Notes: a model not told the origin generated them from the letters alone. DNA of 64,000 nucleotides from Feifania hominis (GCF_014384765.1 NZ_JACRSP010000001.1:496001-560000), one strand, 5' to 3'. Shown: positions 1 through 8,925, counted from the first letter of the stretch. Program-made: numbers and translations.

Positions 1-1
1 C

Positions 2-40
2 TGTGAGTTTGCGGATCGTCTGTTGGTACGCCAAAGATAA
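2..40 (+). CDS. C-terminal tail of an upstream gene, probably polyprenyl (farnesyl/geranyl) synthase
   Basis: Only the last 12 codons are in the window, ending in FADRLLVRQR and a TAA stop. An open frame runs off the left edge, and the stop lies just before the ribosome site of the next gene. Clostridial operons of this type place ispA (farnesyl diphosphate synthase) before this point, and the Ala-Asp-x-Leu-Leu-x-Arg tail fits that family. Too little sequence is visible for a firm identity; the assignment rests mainly on gene order. Confidence 0.4.
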   Translation, partial: CEFADRLLVRQR

Positions 41-52
41 TGGAGGGCGATT

Positions 53-499
53 GTGAGCAATATTGTCAAGGAACTGACAGGCAACTACATTTTGAACTGT
101 GCGGTCATCACCTGGGCCATTGCACAGATTTTAAAGGTTTTTACCTATCTACTCGTAACGAAAGAACTGAAGCTCAGCCGCCTGCTCGGCTCCGGCGGCA
201 TGCCGAGCTCCCACACGGCCTTTGTCGCAAGCGCGACCATCGCCGTCTACCGTGTTGAGGGAATACACTCCGTGGCGTTCGCCATCATGTTTGTCATTCT
301 GATGGTTATCATCTCGGACGCGGTCGGCGTGCGCCGTCAGGCGGGGGAACACGCAAGGGTTCTCAATATCATCATGGAGAACTGGGAACAGTCCAAGAAA
401 AAGCCCATTGACAAAAATCTCAAAGAGCTACTCGGCCACACGCCGTTTGAGGTCTTCGGCGGCTTTCTGCTCGCCATCATCATGGCTTTTTTCTACTGA
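53..499 (+). CDS. Divergent PAP2 family (DUF212) membrane protein
   Basis: A 148-residue protein with the DUF212 pattern: an N-terminal hydrophobic segment, the short motif GSGGMPSSHTA at about residues 47-57, further hydrophobic helices, and the conserved DAVGVRRQAGEHA segment at about 90-102. The family is related to PAP2 phosphatases, but the biochemical role of most members is not established. Its place beside isoprenoid genes would suit an undecaprenyl or polyprenyl phosphate function, which is inference. The GTG start is chosen because GGAGGG lies 5 bases upstream. The gene follows the presumed ispA tail by only 12 bases, so it is probably co-transcribed with it. Confidence 0.88.
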   Translation: MSNIVKELTGNYILNCAVITWAIAQILKVFTYLLVTKELKLSRLLGSGGMPSSHTAFVASATIAVYRVEGIHSVAFAIMFVILMVIISDAVGVRRQAGEHARVLNIIMENWEQSKKKPIDKNLKELLGHTPFEVFGGFLLAIIMAFFY

Positions 500-511
500 A
501 CAAACCGCGAT

Positions 512-540
512 TTGAATATTGGCGCAGGATATGGTACAAT
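512..540 (+). promoter_or_regulatory. Sigma-A promoter in front of the OLE RNA
   Basis: TTGAAT and TACAAT are separated by exactly 17 bases, close to the vegetative consensus. The predicted start is near base 547, just after the DUF212 stop codon and at the beginning of the long non-coding stretch, so the RNA appears to have its own promoter inside the operon. Confidence 0.75.
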
Positions 541-546
541 AATTTC

Positions 547-1195
547 TGTCGCGGTGTTTTGCCGCGGCGCACGCTGTTTGACAAAAACGGTGGCGCAGTA
601 TTCTAGTCAGTGCTATCAGACTCCAGGGCGGGCCTAAAAATCCGCTAAAGGGCACTTCGATGAAACTTCTTGTGCCTGCTTTTTACGCCCAGTTTAGGGT
701 GGGTGCTGGAAGGTAGGTGGCCGGGCCCTCTGTAATGGCATATGGATGCGGACCCGTTCACCAGTGAGACCTGGTTGCGTGGGCTGCCCGGGGAACTTTT
801 CCAAAAGGGACAGTCTACGGGCCAGGGTGAAACCTGTTTTGCGATGCTTTGGTGTTGTGGACAGAGTAGCCTGCCTTGAGTGGGTTTGGCGAATAGGGGA
901 TCAGGCCGTCGGCGCATGGCCGTGTGCCGGCCGCTATTGCCCTTTGAAACCAAGTCTGCAAAAGAGGATAAGGTCTGATGTGACTGTAGAGGAAAACTCC
1001 TAGACTGTTCGAGAGAGACATTGCAGGGATTGCAGTGCGGACTCAGTGGTCATCGAGTACCGGTACCGGCGACGATACCGGCGTGAATGTAAAGGGGAAC
1101 CGCCCTCATGGCGACAGGGGGTATTTCACGCAGGGAAATCCTACTCGACCTTAAGCCGCAAGATTTACCTGTCATGCCGCCACCGACTTTTTTTA
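547..1195 (+). ncRNA. ole: OLE RNA (ornate, large, extremophilic RNA)
   Basis: About 650 bases between two co-directional genes contain no open frame with a ribosome site or recognisable product. The stretch is dense in potential helices, for example GGCCG/CGGCC near 904-932 enclosed by AATAG/CTATT, CCGGTA/TACCGG near 1060-1081, and GCGTGAA/TTCACGC near 1081-1130. Length (family about 610 nt) and setting match OLE RNA: it lies in the ispA-dxs-recN neighbourhood directly before a DUF21-like membrane protein, as known for OLE and OapA. Family knowledge: OLE RNA forms a membrane-associated ribonucleoprotein linked to magnesium, alcohol and cold stress. The 3' end is uncertain; a T-rich tract at 1188-1194 is the last plausible end, and read-through into oapA is possible. 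I identified it by context and form, not by alignment. Confidence 0.82.
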
Positions 1196-1235
1196 TTTCT
1201 TACAGTGAGCTGAATTTGTATTTTGGGTGAGGAAT

Positions 1236-1850
1236 ATGCCTGACGACAGTCAGAAGAAACAGGAATCTACCAGCAAGAGCAACCGGATCAAAACACCCGG
1301 TCAAATGAAAAAGAAAATGAATATCAAGTGGGTCATCACAACGATTACACTCACGTTTACCCTTTCGGTGGTGTTCTATCTGATCTCCGATTCGGTTCTG
1401 CCGTTATTGAGTGTGGTCAGTTCGTTTGTTGTCCTGCTTGTTTTTATATTTATCGGTATTTTTTTTGATTTGATCGGCACCGCCGTGCAGACGGCGGACG
1501 AGAGGCCCTTTCACTCGATGTCGGCGCGCAAAGTCGACGCGGCCCGTGAGGCGGTATCGCTGATTCGCAATGCCGAGAAAGTTGCAAACGTCTGCAATGA
1601 TGTCATCGGGGACATCTCCGGCATCATCAGCGGTTCGACCGGCGCGATCATCATCTCCTTTCTCATCGCGTCCAATCCCGGTCTCAACAGCATCGTGGTC
1701 GGCACGGTTCTGACCTCCCTCGTCGCGGCGGTGACCGTCGGCGGCAAGGCTGTGGGCAAGACCATCGCCATCAACAATGCCAACACCATCATCTACGCGG
1801 TCGCGCGGGTGATTTCGCTGTTTAAAAAAATATTCAGAGTATCGAGGTAA
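1236..1850 (+). CDS. oapA: OLE-associated membrane protein OapA (DUF21-like)
   Basis: A 204-residue protein with a hydrophilic Lys-rich N terminus (about 1-35), two strong membrane helices (about 35-80), the signature FDLIGTAVQTADERPFHSM immediately after the second helix, and two further hydrophobic segments (about 130-180) before a basic tail. Known OapA proteins bind OLE RNA, carry it to the membrane, and resemble DUF21/CNNM-type magnesium transport domains. It directly follows the OLE RNA and directly precedes dxs, its standard place. ATG at 1236 is preferred because GGTGA ends 5 bases upstream; a GTG at 1227 is in frame but lacks a ribosome site. The basic N terminus could contribute to RNA contact, which is inference. 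Confidence 0.85.
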   Translation: MPDDSQKKQESTSKSNRIKTPGQMKKKMNIKWVITTITLTFTLSVVFYLISDSVLPLLSVVSSFVVLLVFIFIGIFFDLIGTAVQTADERPFHSMSARKVDAAREAVSLIRNAEKVANVCNDVIGDISGIISGSTGAIIISFLIASNPGLNSIVVGTVLTSLVAAVTVGGKAVGKTIAINNANTIIYAVARVISLFKKIFRVSR

Positions 1851-1855
1851 GATCG

Positions 1856-3736
1856 TTGAATCATCCCACACTTGAGAGGATTGACAATGCGGATAAGATC
1901 AAAGCGGCGAGTCTGTCCGAACTCGATATGCTCGCGGCCGACATCCGCTCGTTTCTCATTGAGCACATCTCAAAGACCGGGGGGCATCTCGCTTCAAACC
2001 TCGGTGTGGTCGAGCTGACCATCGCGCTTCACAATGTGCTGAATTTCCCGCAGGATCAGGTCGTTTTTGATGTGGGCCATCAGGCCTATACCCACAAAAT
2101 TCTCACCGGGCGAAGAGATCGCTTTGATACGCTTCGCCAGTTTCAGGGGCTCTCGGGCTTCCCAAAACCCCATGAGAGCGACTGTGACGCCTTTGGCACC
2201 GGACACAGCAGCACTTCCATCTCTGCGGCAGTGGGGCTCGCCACGGCAAAAAAGCTCAGGGGGGAGGCCGGCCATGTCGTCGCCGTAATCGGTGACGGCG
2301 CCATGACGGGAGGGCTTGCCTACGAGGGACTCAACAACATCACGGAAGAGCTTGACAATCTGATCATCGTACTCAACGACAATGAGCTCTCCATATCAAA
2401 AAACGTCGGGTCGCTCGCGGAGTATCTGGCAAAGCTGACGAGCAAGCCCGCCTATTTTCGCATCAAAGACGCGACAAAAAAAGTGGTGCTGCACATCCCG
2501 CTGATCGGCCGGGGGCTCTACCGCGTCATCCATGACACCAAGAGTGTTTTCAAGACACTCCTGGTCGGCAGCAACTTCTTTGAGGATCTCGGCATCACCT
2601 ACTTCGGTCCGATCGACGGCCATGACATCAAGGCGGTGTCAAAGGTGCTCGGGCGCGCCATGACCATCGGTAAGCCCGCGCTGATTCACCTCAAAACCGT
2701 CAAAGGCAAGGGGTATGTCTACGCGGAAAACGATCCGACGGCCTTTCACGGCATTGCCTCTTTTGATATGGACACCGGCGAACATCCGTCCAACTTGACG
2801 GACAGCTTTTCAAAGGTCTTTGGCGACAGCCTCTATGCTCTGGCGCAGCAGGATGAACGCATCTGCGCGATCACGGCCGCCATGACCGAGGGCGTCTCTC
2901 TGTGCCGCTTCGCCGCGGCGATGCCGCAGCGTTTCTTCGATGTGGGCATTGCGGAGGGGCATGCCGTCACCTTTGCGGCGGGGCTTGCCAAGGCAGGCAT
3001 GCGGCCCTGTTTTGCGGTCTATTCCTCTTTCTTGCAGCGCGCCTACGACGAGATCGTCCACGATGTGGCTCTGCAAAATCTACCCGTGACCTTTCTGGTG
3101 GACCGCGCGGGCATCGTCGGGGAGGACGGGGAGACCCACCAGGGGATTTTCGACGTGTCCTATCTCACGTCGATTCCCAATATGACGGTCTATTCTCCCT
3201 ACACCTATACGCAGCTCAAGGCGCTGCTCGGTGAAATGGGGCGGTGTGAGGGCCCGACAGCAATCCGTATCCCGCGCGGCGGGATGGAGGGGCGTTTTGC
3301 CGACTGCTATGAGATCGGTGACTATGCCGTATACGGCCGCGAAGACGCGTCGGCGGCTGTCGTGACTTACGGGCGTATGACCGCGCAGGCGCTCGACGCG
3401 TGCGAAGAGCTCGAAAAGAGTGGAATTCACACAAAAGTTATCTCACTGCTGAAAATCAAGCCCATTGATTTTGACGCGCTCTTCTGTGCGCTTGCGCACT
3501 GCCGCAAAGTGGTATTTCTGGAGGAATCGGAGCGCATCGGCGGCATTGCGCAGCAGCTGGCGGCGGAACTTCTCAGCCGCCGCTTTGCGGGCAGGTACAC
3601 CATTCTGGCCCTGAATGACACCTACGTCGAGCAGGGAAAGCCGCAGCAGCTTTTGAGAGTTTATGGAATCAGCGCGCAGGACGTGGTGCGCGCCATAGCG
3701 GAGGAGGACGCCGGTGAGCGAGAAGAAGAGACTTGA
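1856..3736 (+). CDS. dxs: 1-deoxy-D-xylulose-5-phosphate synthase
   Basis: Condenses pyruvate and glyceraldehyde 3-phosphate to DXP, the first step of the non-mevalonate isoprenoid route, in the cytoplasm with thiamine diphosphate and magnesium. The 626-residue length is normal. Visible are the FGTGHSSTSIS segment (about 113-123), the cofactor motif GDGAMTGGLAYEGLNN (about 145-160) with NDNELSISKN after it, the pyrimidine domain with DVGIAEGHAVTFAAGLA, and a C-terminal transketolase domain. The TTG start is used because GAGGT lies 7 bases upstream and the family N terminus begins here. It follows oapA by 5 bases and overlaps tlyA by 23 bases, so translation is probably coupled. Confidence 0.97.
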   Translation: MNHPTLERIDNADKIKAASLSELDMLAADIRSFLIEHISKTGGHLASNLGVVELTIALHNVLNFPQDQVVFDVGHQAYTHKILTGRRDRFDTLRQFQGLSGFPKPHESDCDAFGTGHSSTSISAAVGLATAKKLRGEAGHVVAVIGDGAMTGGLAYEGLNNITEELDNLIIVLNDNELSISKNVGSLAEYLAKLTSKPAYFRIKDATKKVVLHIPLIGRGLYRVIHDTKSVFKTLLVGSNFFEDLGITYFGPIDGHDIKAVSKVLGRAMTIGKPALIHLKTVKGKGYVYAENDPTAFHGIASFDMDTGEHPSNLTDSFSKVFGDSLYALAQQDERICAITAAMTEGVSLCRFAAAMPQRFFDVGIAEGHAVTFAAGLAKAGMRPCFAVYSSFLQRAYDEIVHDVALQNLPVTFLVDRAGIVGEDGETHQGIFDVSYLTSIPNMTVYSPYTYTQLKALLGEMGRCEGPTAIRIPRGGMEGRFADCYEIGDYAVYGREDASAAVVTYGRMTAQALDACEELEKSGIHTKVISLLKIKPIDFDALFCALAHCRKVVFLEESERIGGIAQQLAAELLSRRFAGRYTILALNDTYVEQGKPQQLLRVYGISAQDVVRAIAEEDAGEREEET

Positions 3737-4523
3737 CTGCCTGCTGGTAGAGCGTGGCCTCGAGAAGAGCCGCGAACGCGCCCAGGCGGTGATTATGGCG
3801 GGCGACGTCTATGTAAACGGGCAGAAAGAGACAAAGGCCGGCACCAAATTTGATGAGGCCGTATCCATCGAGGTCCGGCAGCCGCTGCGCTATGTCAGCC
3901 GGGGCGGGCTGAAGCTGGAAAAGGCGATGAGCGTTTTTGACATTCAGCTGGACGGAAAGATCTGTATGGACATCGGTGCGTCCACCGGAGGCTTTACCGA
4001 CTGTATGCTGCAAAACGGAGCCGCCAGGGTCTACGCTGTTGACGTGGGATACGGGCAGCTGGCTTGGGCGCTGCGGACCGATCCGCGTGTGGTCAATCTG
4101 GAGCGCACAAACATCCGCTATGTGACGGCCGAACAGGTACCGCAGCCACTCGACTTCTTCAGCGTCGACGTATCGTTCATCTCGCTGAAGCTGGTGCTGC
4201 CGGCGGCAAAGGCGCTGCTCCGGGACGATGCCAGAGGTGTCTGCCTGATCAAGCCCCAGTTTGAAGCCGGCCGTGACAAGGTCGGAAAAAAGGGTGTGGT
4301 ACGCGATGAGGCGGTCCATTTGGAAGTGGTGTGCCGTGTGTGTGACTTTGCGCGGGAAATGGGATTTTCCGTTTTGGGTGTGGACTTTTCGCCGGTCCGT
4401 GGGCCGGAGGGAAACATCGAATATCTGCTCTATTTGAGCAACGCCCCGCTTGAGGAGCCGCAGCTTGATTTGCCGGCTCTCGTGCGGCGCTCGCACGAAC
4501 ATTTTAAAACGGGAGCTGAATGA
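3714..4523 (+). CDS. tlyA: TlyA family rRNA 2'-O-methyltransferase
   Basis: 269 residues: an N-terminal S4 RNA-binding domain (about 1-65, with KKRLDCLLVERGL and the RGGLKLEKA junction) followed by an FtsJ-like Rossmann methyltransferase domain with the SAM motif DIGASTGGFTDCML at about 85-98. Family members methylate ribose of 16S and/or 23S rRNA; in mycobacteria loss gives capreomycin resistance, and some homologues are called haemolysins from indirect evidence. The GTG start has GAGGAGG 6 bases upstream and lies inside the end of dxs. The next gene starts 1 base after its stop, in keeping with the usual dxs-tlyA-nadK order. Confidence 0.95.
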   Translation: MSEKKRLDCLLVERGLEKSRERAQAVIMAGDVYVNGQKETKAGTKFDEAVSIEVRQPLRYVSRGGLKLEKAMSVFDIQLDGKICMDIGASTGGFTDCMLQNGAARVYAVDVGYGQLAWALRTDPRVVNLERTNIRYVTAEQVPQPLDFFSVDVSFISLKLVLPAAKALLRDDARGVCLIKPQFEAGRDKVGKKGVVRDEAVHLEVVCRVCDFAREMGFSVLGVDFSPVRGPEGNIEYLLYLSNAPLEEPQLDLPALVRRSHEHFKTGAE

Positions 4524-4524
4524 G

Positions 4525-5385
4525 ATGAAACTCGCCGTCATTCCGAACATCGACCGTGACAAGGATTTAAACTTTACAGAAAAACTGCTCGCCTTTTTGC
4601 AGCCCTATGACGCAGAGGTCCTGATGGAGGAGTATTTCCGCGGTCGAGTCTCACGGGACGTTCGCTTCTGCCCGCGTGAGACACTCTACCGCGAGGCCGA
4701 CGCGGCAATCGCCATCGGCGGCGATGGGACATTTCTGCGCATCGCGCGCGCTGCAGCCGAGCACGATGTGGCCATCCTCGGCATCAATATGGGGCGTGTC
4801 GGTTATATGACAGAGCTCGAGCCGTCTGAGCTCGACCAGATCGCAAAGCTCTTTGCGGGAGACTACCGGGTAGAGGAGCGCATGATGCTCTCGGCATCGG
4901 TGCTTCGCGGCGGCGAGCGCGTCTATGAAAAGCTGGGTCTCAACGATGCGGTGGTTCACAACGGTATGATCTCGCGCATTCTCGATATCGACCTCTACGC
5001 CGACGGCACCATCATGAACGCCTATCGGGCCGACGGTATCATCATCAGCACGCCGACCGGTTCCACCGCCTATTCCATGGCGGCCGGCGGGCCGATCGTC
5101 GATCCGGTGATGAACTGTCTGTCGGTCATCCCCATCTGTCCGCACTCGCTCTACTCACGGGCGATCGTCTTTCCCGACACGGCAAAGGTCGAAGTGGTGC
5201 TGCCCCGGCTGCACGGCAAGGACGCTCTGCTGACGGTCGACGGCAGCGAGGGCTTTGCTGTCCGGCAGGGCGACCGGGTGTGCATACAAAAATCGGAGCA
5301 GAAAACAAAAATAATCAGGGTGAAAAAATCGTCTTTTTATGATACACTTTATAGGAAACTAGCGGACAGAGGTGTACAGCGATGA
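4525..5385 (+). CDS. nadK: NAD kinase
   Basis: Phosphorylates NAD to NADP using ATP or polyphosphate; cytoplasmic. The 286-residue protein shows the family GGDGTFLRIAR motif (about residue 65), GINMGRVGYMTEL (about 88-100), the NDAVVH segment, and the NAD-binding region DGIIISTPTGSTAYSMAAGG (about 170-190). The ATG at 4525 is chosen because GGGAGC precedes it by 8 bases and the conserved N terminus starts there; a longer in-frame upstream extension overlaps tlyA and lacks family similarity. Its stop codon overlaps the start of argR by 4 bases. Confidence 0.96.
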   Translation: MKLAVIPNIDRDKDLNFTEKLLAFLQPYDAEVLMEEYFRGRVSRDVRFCPRETLYREADAAIAIGGDGTFLRIARAAAEHDVAILGINMGRVGYMTELEPSELDQIAKLFAGDYRVEERMMLSASVLRGGERVYEKLGLNDAVVHNGMISRILDIDLYADGTIMNAYRADGIIISTPTGSTAYSMAAGGPIVDPVMNCLSVIPICPHSLYSRAIVFPDTAKVEVVLPRLHGKDALLTVDGSEGFAVRQGDRVCIQKSEQKTKIIRVKKSSFYDTLYRKLADRGVQR

Positions 5386-5834
5386 AGATGAAGCGCCATT
5401 CCAAGATTCTTGATATCATTCAAAACGAGTCCGTTGAGACCCAGGAGGCACTTGCCGAGCGTCTCAAGCAGGCCGGCTATAACGTGACGCAGGCCACGGT
5501 CTCGCGCGACATCAAGGAACTTCGTCTTTTGAAAGTGCAGGGGGAGGACGGCGCCTATCGCTATGTCGCAGGCGTATCCGAGAACAAGCCGGAGACGCCG
5601 CCGAAGTACCGCACCATTCTTCTCGAGGCGGTGCTCAGCGTCGACTATTCGGGCAACATCGTGGTCGTCAAATGCCACACCGGTATGGGAAATGCCGCGG
5701 CGGCGATCCTCGATTCGCTGCACTGGCCGTCGGTTGTCGGCTCCATTGCGGGCGACGATACCATTATGTTCGTCATGCGAAGCGAGGAGGCCTCTGTGAA
5801 ATTTGCGGCGGAACTTACGAAAATCATCCGCTGA
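5382..5834 (+). CDS. argR: Arginine repressor ArgR/AhrC
   Basis: 150 residues with the winged-helix DNA-binding half (ILDIIQNESVETQEALAERL then QATVSRDIKELRL) and the C-terminal oligomerisation and arginine-binding half (GNIVVVKCHTGMGNAAAAI, then GSIAGDDTIMFV with the ligand-contacting Asp pair). In Firmicutes this hexameric protein represses arginine biosynthesis and activates catabolism when arginine is bound. The start has GAGGTG 6 bases upstream. Placement between nadK and recN is the conserved Bacillus/Clostridium arrangement and does not by itself indicate arginine control of this operon. Confidence 0.95.
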   Translation: MKMKRHSKILDIIQNESVETQEALAERLKQAGYNVTQATVSRDIKELRLLKVQGEDGAYRYVAGVSENKPETPPKYRTILLEAVLSVDYSGNIVVVKCHTGMGNAAAAILDSLHWPSVVGSIAGDDTIMFVMRSEEASVKFAAELTKIIR

Positions 5835-5858
5835 AAGCCATGAGATGAGGGACGTGTA

Positions 5859-7556
5859 ATGCTGACAAAGCTTTACATTGAGAATATTGCGATCATCGAA
5901 ACCGTCACCATCGACTTTGAGGACGGTTTTTCCGTGCTGACCGGTGAGACCGGCGCCGGCAAATCCATATTGATCGACGCGATCAACATGGTGCTCGGCG
6001 AGCGCTCTTCACGCGAGCTGATTCGCTCGGGAGCAAGATCCGCTCTTGTGATGGCCGAATTTGAACACCTGCCGGTCGCGGCTCTTCACACACTCAGCGA
6101 AGCCGGATACGCTCCCGACGAGGAGGGAAAAGTCCTCCTTTCCCGGGAAATGACTGCGGACGGGAAGAACACCTGCCGCATTGGCGGCAGACCCGCGTCG
6201 GTGGCAGTGCTGCGTGAGGTGGGCGGCTATCTGGTCAACATCCACGGCCAGCACGACAACCAGGCGCTGCTGCAGCCTGAGCAGCACATCCACTTTCTCG
6301 ATCGCTACGCGGGCAATGCCGCGCTGCTGGCGCAGTACGGCGAAGCCTATCGCCGTGCAGTTTCACTTGAGCGGGAGATCGCGAAGCTCACCATGGACGA
6401 CCAGGAGAAAAACCGCCGCATTGAGCTTCTGCGCTACCAGCTCGACGAGATCGCAGCTGCAGACTTGAAACCGGGTGAGGAACAGGAGCTCGCCGAAAAG
6501 CAGAGTTTGCTCGCAAATTCCCAGAGGATCATGGAGGGAGCGGGGGCCGCCTACCAGCTGCTCGCGGGCGATGAGGAGACGACCGCTCAGCAGCTTCTCG
6601 GACAGGCGTCAAAGGCGCTCGCATCCATTGCCGGATATGCGCCGAAGCTTTCGGAGCTCAGCGAGAGGACAACCGAGCTCTCGGTGCTGGCGCAGGATGT
6701 TGCGGGCGAGCTCGCCGACTTTCTGGCGGGCGCGGAGTGCGACCCCGGCGAACTCGACCGGATTGAGCTTCGGCTCGATCAGATCTACAGACTCAAAAAG
6801 AAATACGGCGACAGCGTGGAGGAGATTTTGCAGTACGCCGATACCATCTCGGCTGAACTCGATGAGATCACGTTTTCCGAGGAGAAGCTCACGAAGCTCA
6901 AGGCGCAATATGAGTCTGCGCGCGGTGAGATGATTCGCCTCGCACAGGAGCTCTGCGAAAGCCGCCGCGCCGCGGCGAAAGGCCTTGAGAGCGCCATCGC
7001 GCAGGAGCTTAGTTATCTCGATATGCCCAATGTCACCTTTGTCGTGCAGCAGGATATGCGATACTCCGGCGAGGCCATCGACTACGCCCCGCTGGGGTGT
7101 GATAAAATTGAATTTTTGATTTCCAGTAACTTGGGTCAGCAGGCGCGTCCGCTCGCCAAAATTGCCTCGGGCGGCGAACTGTCACGCACCATGCTTGCGC
7201 TCAAGAGCATTCTCGCCAAGGGCGACGATACATCGACGCTCATCTTCGACGAGATTGACACGGGTGTGAGCGGCCGTGCGGCAGAAAAAATCGGCCGAAA
7301 GCTGCGGGCAATCGCAGCGGACAAGCAGGTGATCTGCGTGACGCATCTCTCGCAGATCGCAGCCCTTGCCGACCATCAGTACCTGATAGAGAAGACATCC
7401 GATCAGACGAGCACCCACACAGACGTAAGGCACCTCGACAGGGACGGGCGTGTGCGGGAACTTGCGCGGCTGATCAGCGGCGCGACCATCACTGAGCTTG
7501 CGCTGCGAAATGCACAGGAGATGCTCAACACGATTGAAAAATCATTGGAGGAATAG
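5859..7556 (+). CDS. recN: DNA repair protein RecN
   Basis: An SMC-like ATPase acting early in double-strand break repair. 565 residues, normal length: an N-terminal Walker A (GETGAGKS, about 30-37), the family-typical NIHGQHDNQALLQPE, a central coiled-coil region (about 165-375), then the ABC signature SGGELSRTMLALKSIL and Walker B LIFDEIDTGVSGRAAEKIG with the D-loop and the VTHLSQIAALAD switch. It is the last gene of the dxs-tlyA-nadK-argR-recN set; only 4 bases separate its stop from the start of tyrS. Confidence 0.97.
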   Translation: MLTKLYIENIAIIETVTIDFEDGFSVLTGETGAGKSILIDAINMVLGERSSRELIRSGARSALVMAEFEHLPVAALHTLSEAGYAPDEEGKVLLSREMTADGKNTCRIGGRPASVAVLREVGGYLVNIHGQHDNQALLQPEQHIHFLDRYAGNAALLAQYGEAYRRAVSLEREIAKLTMDDQEKNRRIELLRYQLDEIAAADLKPGEEQELAEKQSLLANSQRIMEGAGAAYQLLAGDEETTAQQLLGQASKALASIAGYAPKLSELSERTTELSVLAQDVAGELADFLAGAECDPGELDRIELRLDQIYRLKKKYGDSVEEILQYADTISAELDEITFSEEKLTKLKAQYESARGEMIRLAQELCESRRAAAKGLESAIAQELSYLDMPNVTFVVQQDMRYSGEAIDYAPLGCDKIEFLISSNLGQQARPLAKIASGGELSRTMLALKSILAKGDDTSTLIFDEIDTGVSGRAAEKIGRKLRAIAADKQVICVTHLSQIAALADHQYLIEKTSDQTSTHTDVRHLDRDGRVRELARLISGATITELALRNAQEMLNTIEKSLEE

Positions 7557-7560
7557 AAAG

Positions 7561-8787
7561 ATGGGAGTTTTTCAGGAACTCAAAAGCCGCGGGCTCATCG
7601 CCCAGGCGACACATGAACAGGAGATTGAACAGCTTCTCGAAAAGGAGCATGTGACCTTTTACGTCGGCTTTGACCCGACTGCCGACAGTCTGCACATCGG
7701 CCACTATCTGCAGCTGCTCGTCATGAGCCACATGCAGCGCGCGGGGCATCGCCCGATCGCGCTCATCGGCGGCGGCACCGGCATGATCGGCGATCCGACC
7801 GGGCGGGCGGACATGCGCCAGATGATGACGGTAGAGACCATCGAGCACAACTGCGAGTGCTTCAAAAAGCAGATGTCGCGCCTTGTGGACTTCTCGGAGG
7901 GCAAAGCGCTGATGGTCAACAACGGCGACTGGCTTTTAAAACTCAACTACATCGATTTTCTGCGTGAGATCGGCGTGCACTTCTCGGTCAACAAGATGCT
8001 GACCTACGAGTGCTTCAAGAGCCGGTTTGAAAAGGGTCTGTCGTTTTTGGAGTTCAACTACATGCCCATGCAGAGCTACGACTTTTTGACGCTCTACCGC
8101 AAGTATGGCTGCAGACTGCAACTCGGCGGAAACGACCAGTGGTCAAACATCATAGGCGGCGTTGAACTGATCCGCCGCATCGAGGGCGGCGAGGCCTATG
8201 GCATGACGTTCAACCTGCTGACTACCTCCGACGGCAAGAAGATGGGCAAGACTCAGAAAGGCGCCGTCTGGCTCGATGCGGACAAGTTTTCGCCCTACGA
8301 CTTCTTCCAGTACTGGAGAAATGTCGACGACGGTGAAGTGGTTCGTTTTCTCAAGATGCTGACGTTTTTGCCGGTCGAGGAAATCGAGAGGGAGTACGCC
8401 CATCTTGAGGGGCAGCAGCTCAACCATGCCAAGGAAGTGCTCGCCTACGAGGTGACCAAACAGATCCACGGCGAGGAGGAGGCCAAAAAGGCCCTGAATG
8501 CGGCGAAAAACGTGTTTTCCGGCTCGGCGCACGACGAGAATATGCCGACCGCTGAAATTGCGAAATCTGAGCTCGGGGAGGGTATTGGCATTCTCGATTT
8601 GCTCGTCAAGAGTAAAATTGCCCCCTCGAAGTCCGAGGCACGCCGTCTTGTCACACAGGGGGGCATCACGGTGAACGACAAGAAAGTGGACGACGCGGCG
8701 CAGCTGTTTACCGAGGGAGACTTCCACGGCGGATTCATCATTGTCAAAAAGGGCAAAAAGTCGGTTACCAAAGTCGTTTTGGCATAA
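7561..8787 (+). CDS. tyrS: Tyrosyl-tRNA synthetase
   Basis: Charges tRNA-Tyr. The 408-residue protein has the class I ATP signature variant HIGHY (in FDPTADSLHIGHYLQLL, near residue 45), tyrosine pocket residues in the N-terminal fold, the KMSKS loop as KMGKTQKG (about 230), and a C-terminal S4 RNA-binding domain (about 340-405). The ATG has GGAGG 10 bases upstream; an in-frame upstream start would lie inside recN. No T-box leader precedes it, since only 4 bases separate it from recN. The transcript ends at the hairpin directly downstream. Confidence 0.96.
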   Translation: MGVFQELKSRGLIAQATHEQEIEQLLEKEHVTFYVGFDPTADSLHIGHYLQLLVMSHMQRAGHRPIALIGGGTGMIGDPTGRADMRQMMTVETIEHNCECFKKQMSRLVDFSEGKALMVNNGDWLLKLNYIDFLREIGVHFSVNKMLTYECFKSRFEKGLSFLEFNYMPMQSYDFLTLYRKYGCRLQLGGNDQWSNIIGGVELIRRIEGGEAYGMTFNLLTTSDGKKMGKTQKGAVWLDADKFSPYDFFQYWRNVDDGEVVRFLKMLTFLPVEEIEREYAHLEGQQLNHAKEVLAYEVTKQIHGEEEAKKALNAAKNVFSGSAHDENMPTAEIAKSELGEGIGILDLLVKSKIAPSKSEARRLVTQGGITVNDKKVDDAAQLFTEGDFHGGFIIVKKGKKSVTKVVLA

Positions 8788-8800
8788 AGATAAAAGAGAG

Positions 8801-8836
8801 ACCGGCACAGCAAAAATCGCTGTGCCGGTTATTTTT
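8801..8836 (+). terminator. Intrinsic terminator after tyrS
   Basis: An 11-bp perfect stem (ACCGGCACAGC paired with its complement) with a 7-base loop, followed by TATTTTTTAT. It closes the recN-tyrS transcript. Confidence 0.85.
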
Positions 8837-8840
8837 TATA

Positions 8841-8907
8841 GACTATCAAAATAGTCTTGACATTCTCAGACGATTGCGATAGTATGATGATAAACTATTG
8901 CAATAGT
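8841..8907 (+). promoter_or_regulatory. Promoter and operators of the blaI-blaR operon
   Basis: A sigma-A promoter (TTGACA at 8857-8862, 17-base spacer, TAGTAT at 8880-8885) is surrounded by three ACTAT/ATAGT elements: GACTAT-CAAA-ATAGTC ending just before the -35 box, GATTGCGATAGT overlapping the -10 box, and the perfect 14-base palindrome ACTATTGCAATAGT downstream of it. The spacing lets a dimeric repressor block RNA polymerase. BlaI-family autoregulation is well known; this operator sequence differs from the staphylococcal TACAnnTGTA type, so binding by this BlaI is inference. Confidence 0.7.
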
Positions 8908-8925
8908 CCAAAAGGAGAGAACCAT

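Noticed and set aside
645..1021. Open frames on both strands inside the OLE region
   Set aside because: They lack ribosome sites, have unlikely composition and overlap the structured RNA.
547..1195. RNase P RNA as the identity of the long non-coding stretch
   Set aside because: The conserved RNase P core blocks (GAGGAAAGTCC type and ACAGAA type) are not present, and the gene context is that of OLE RNA.
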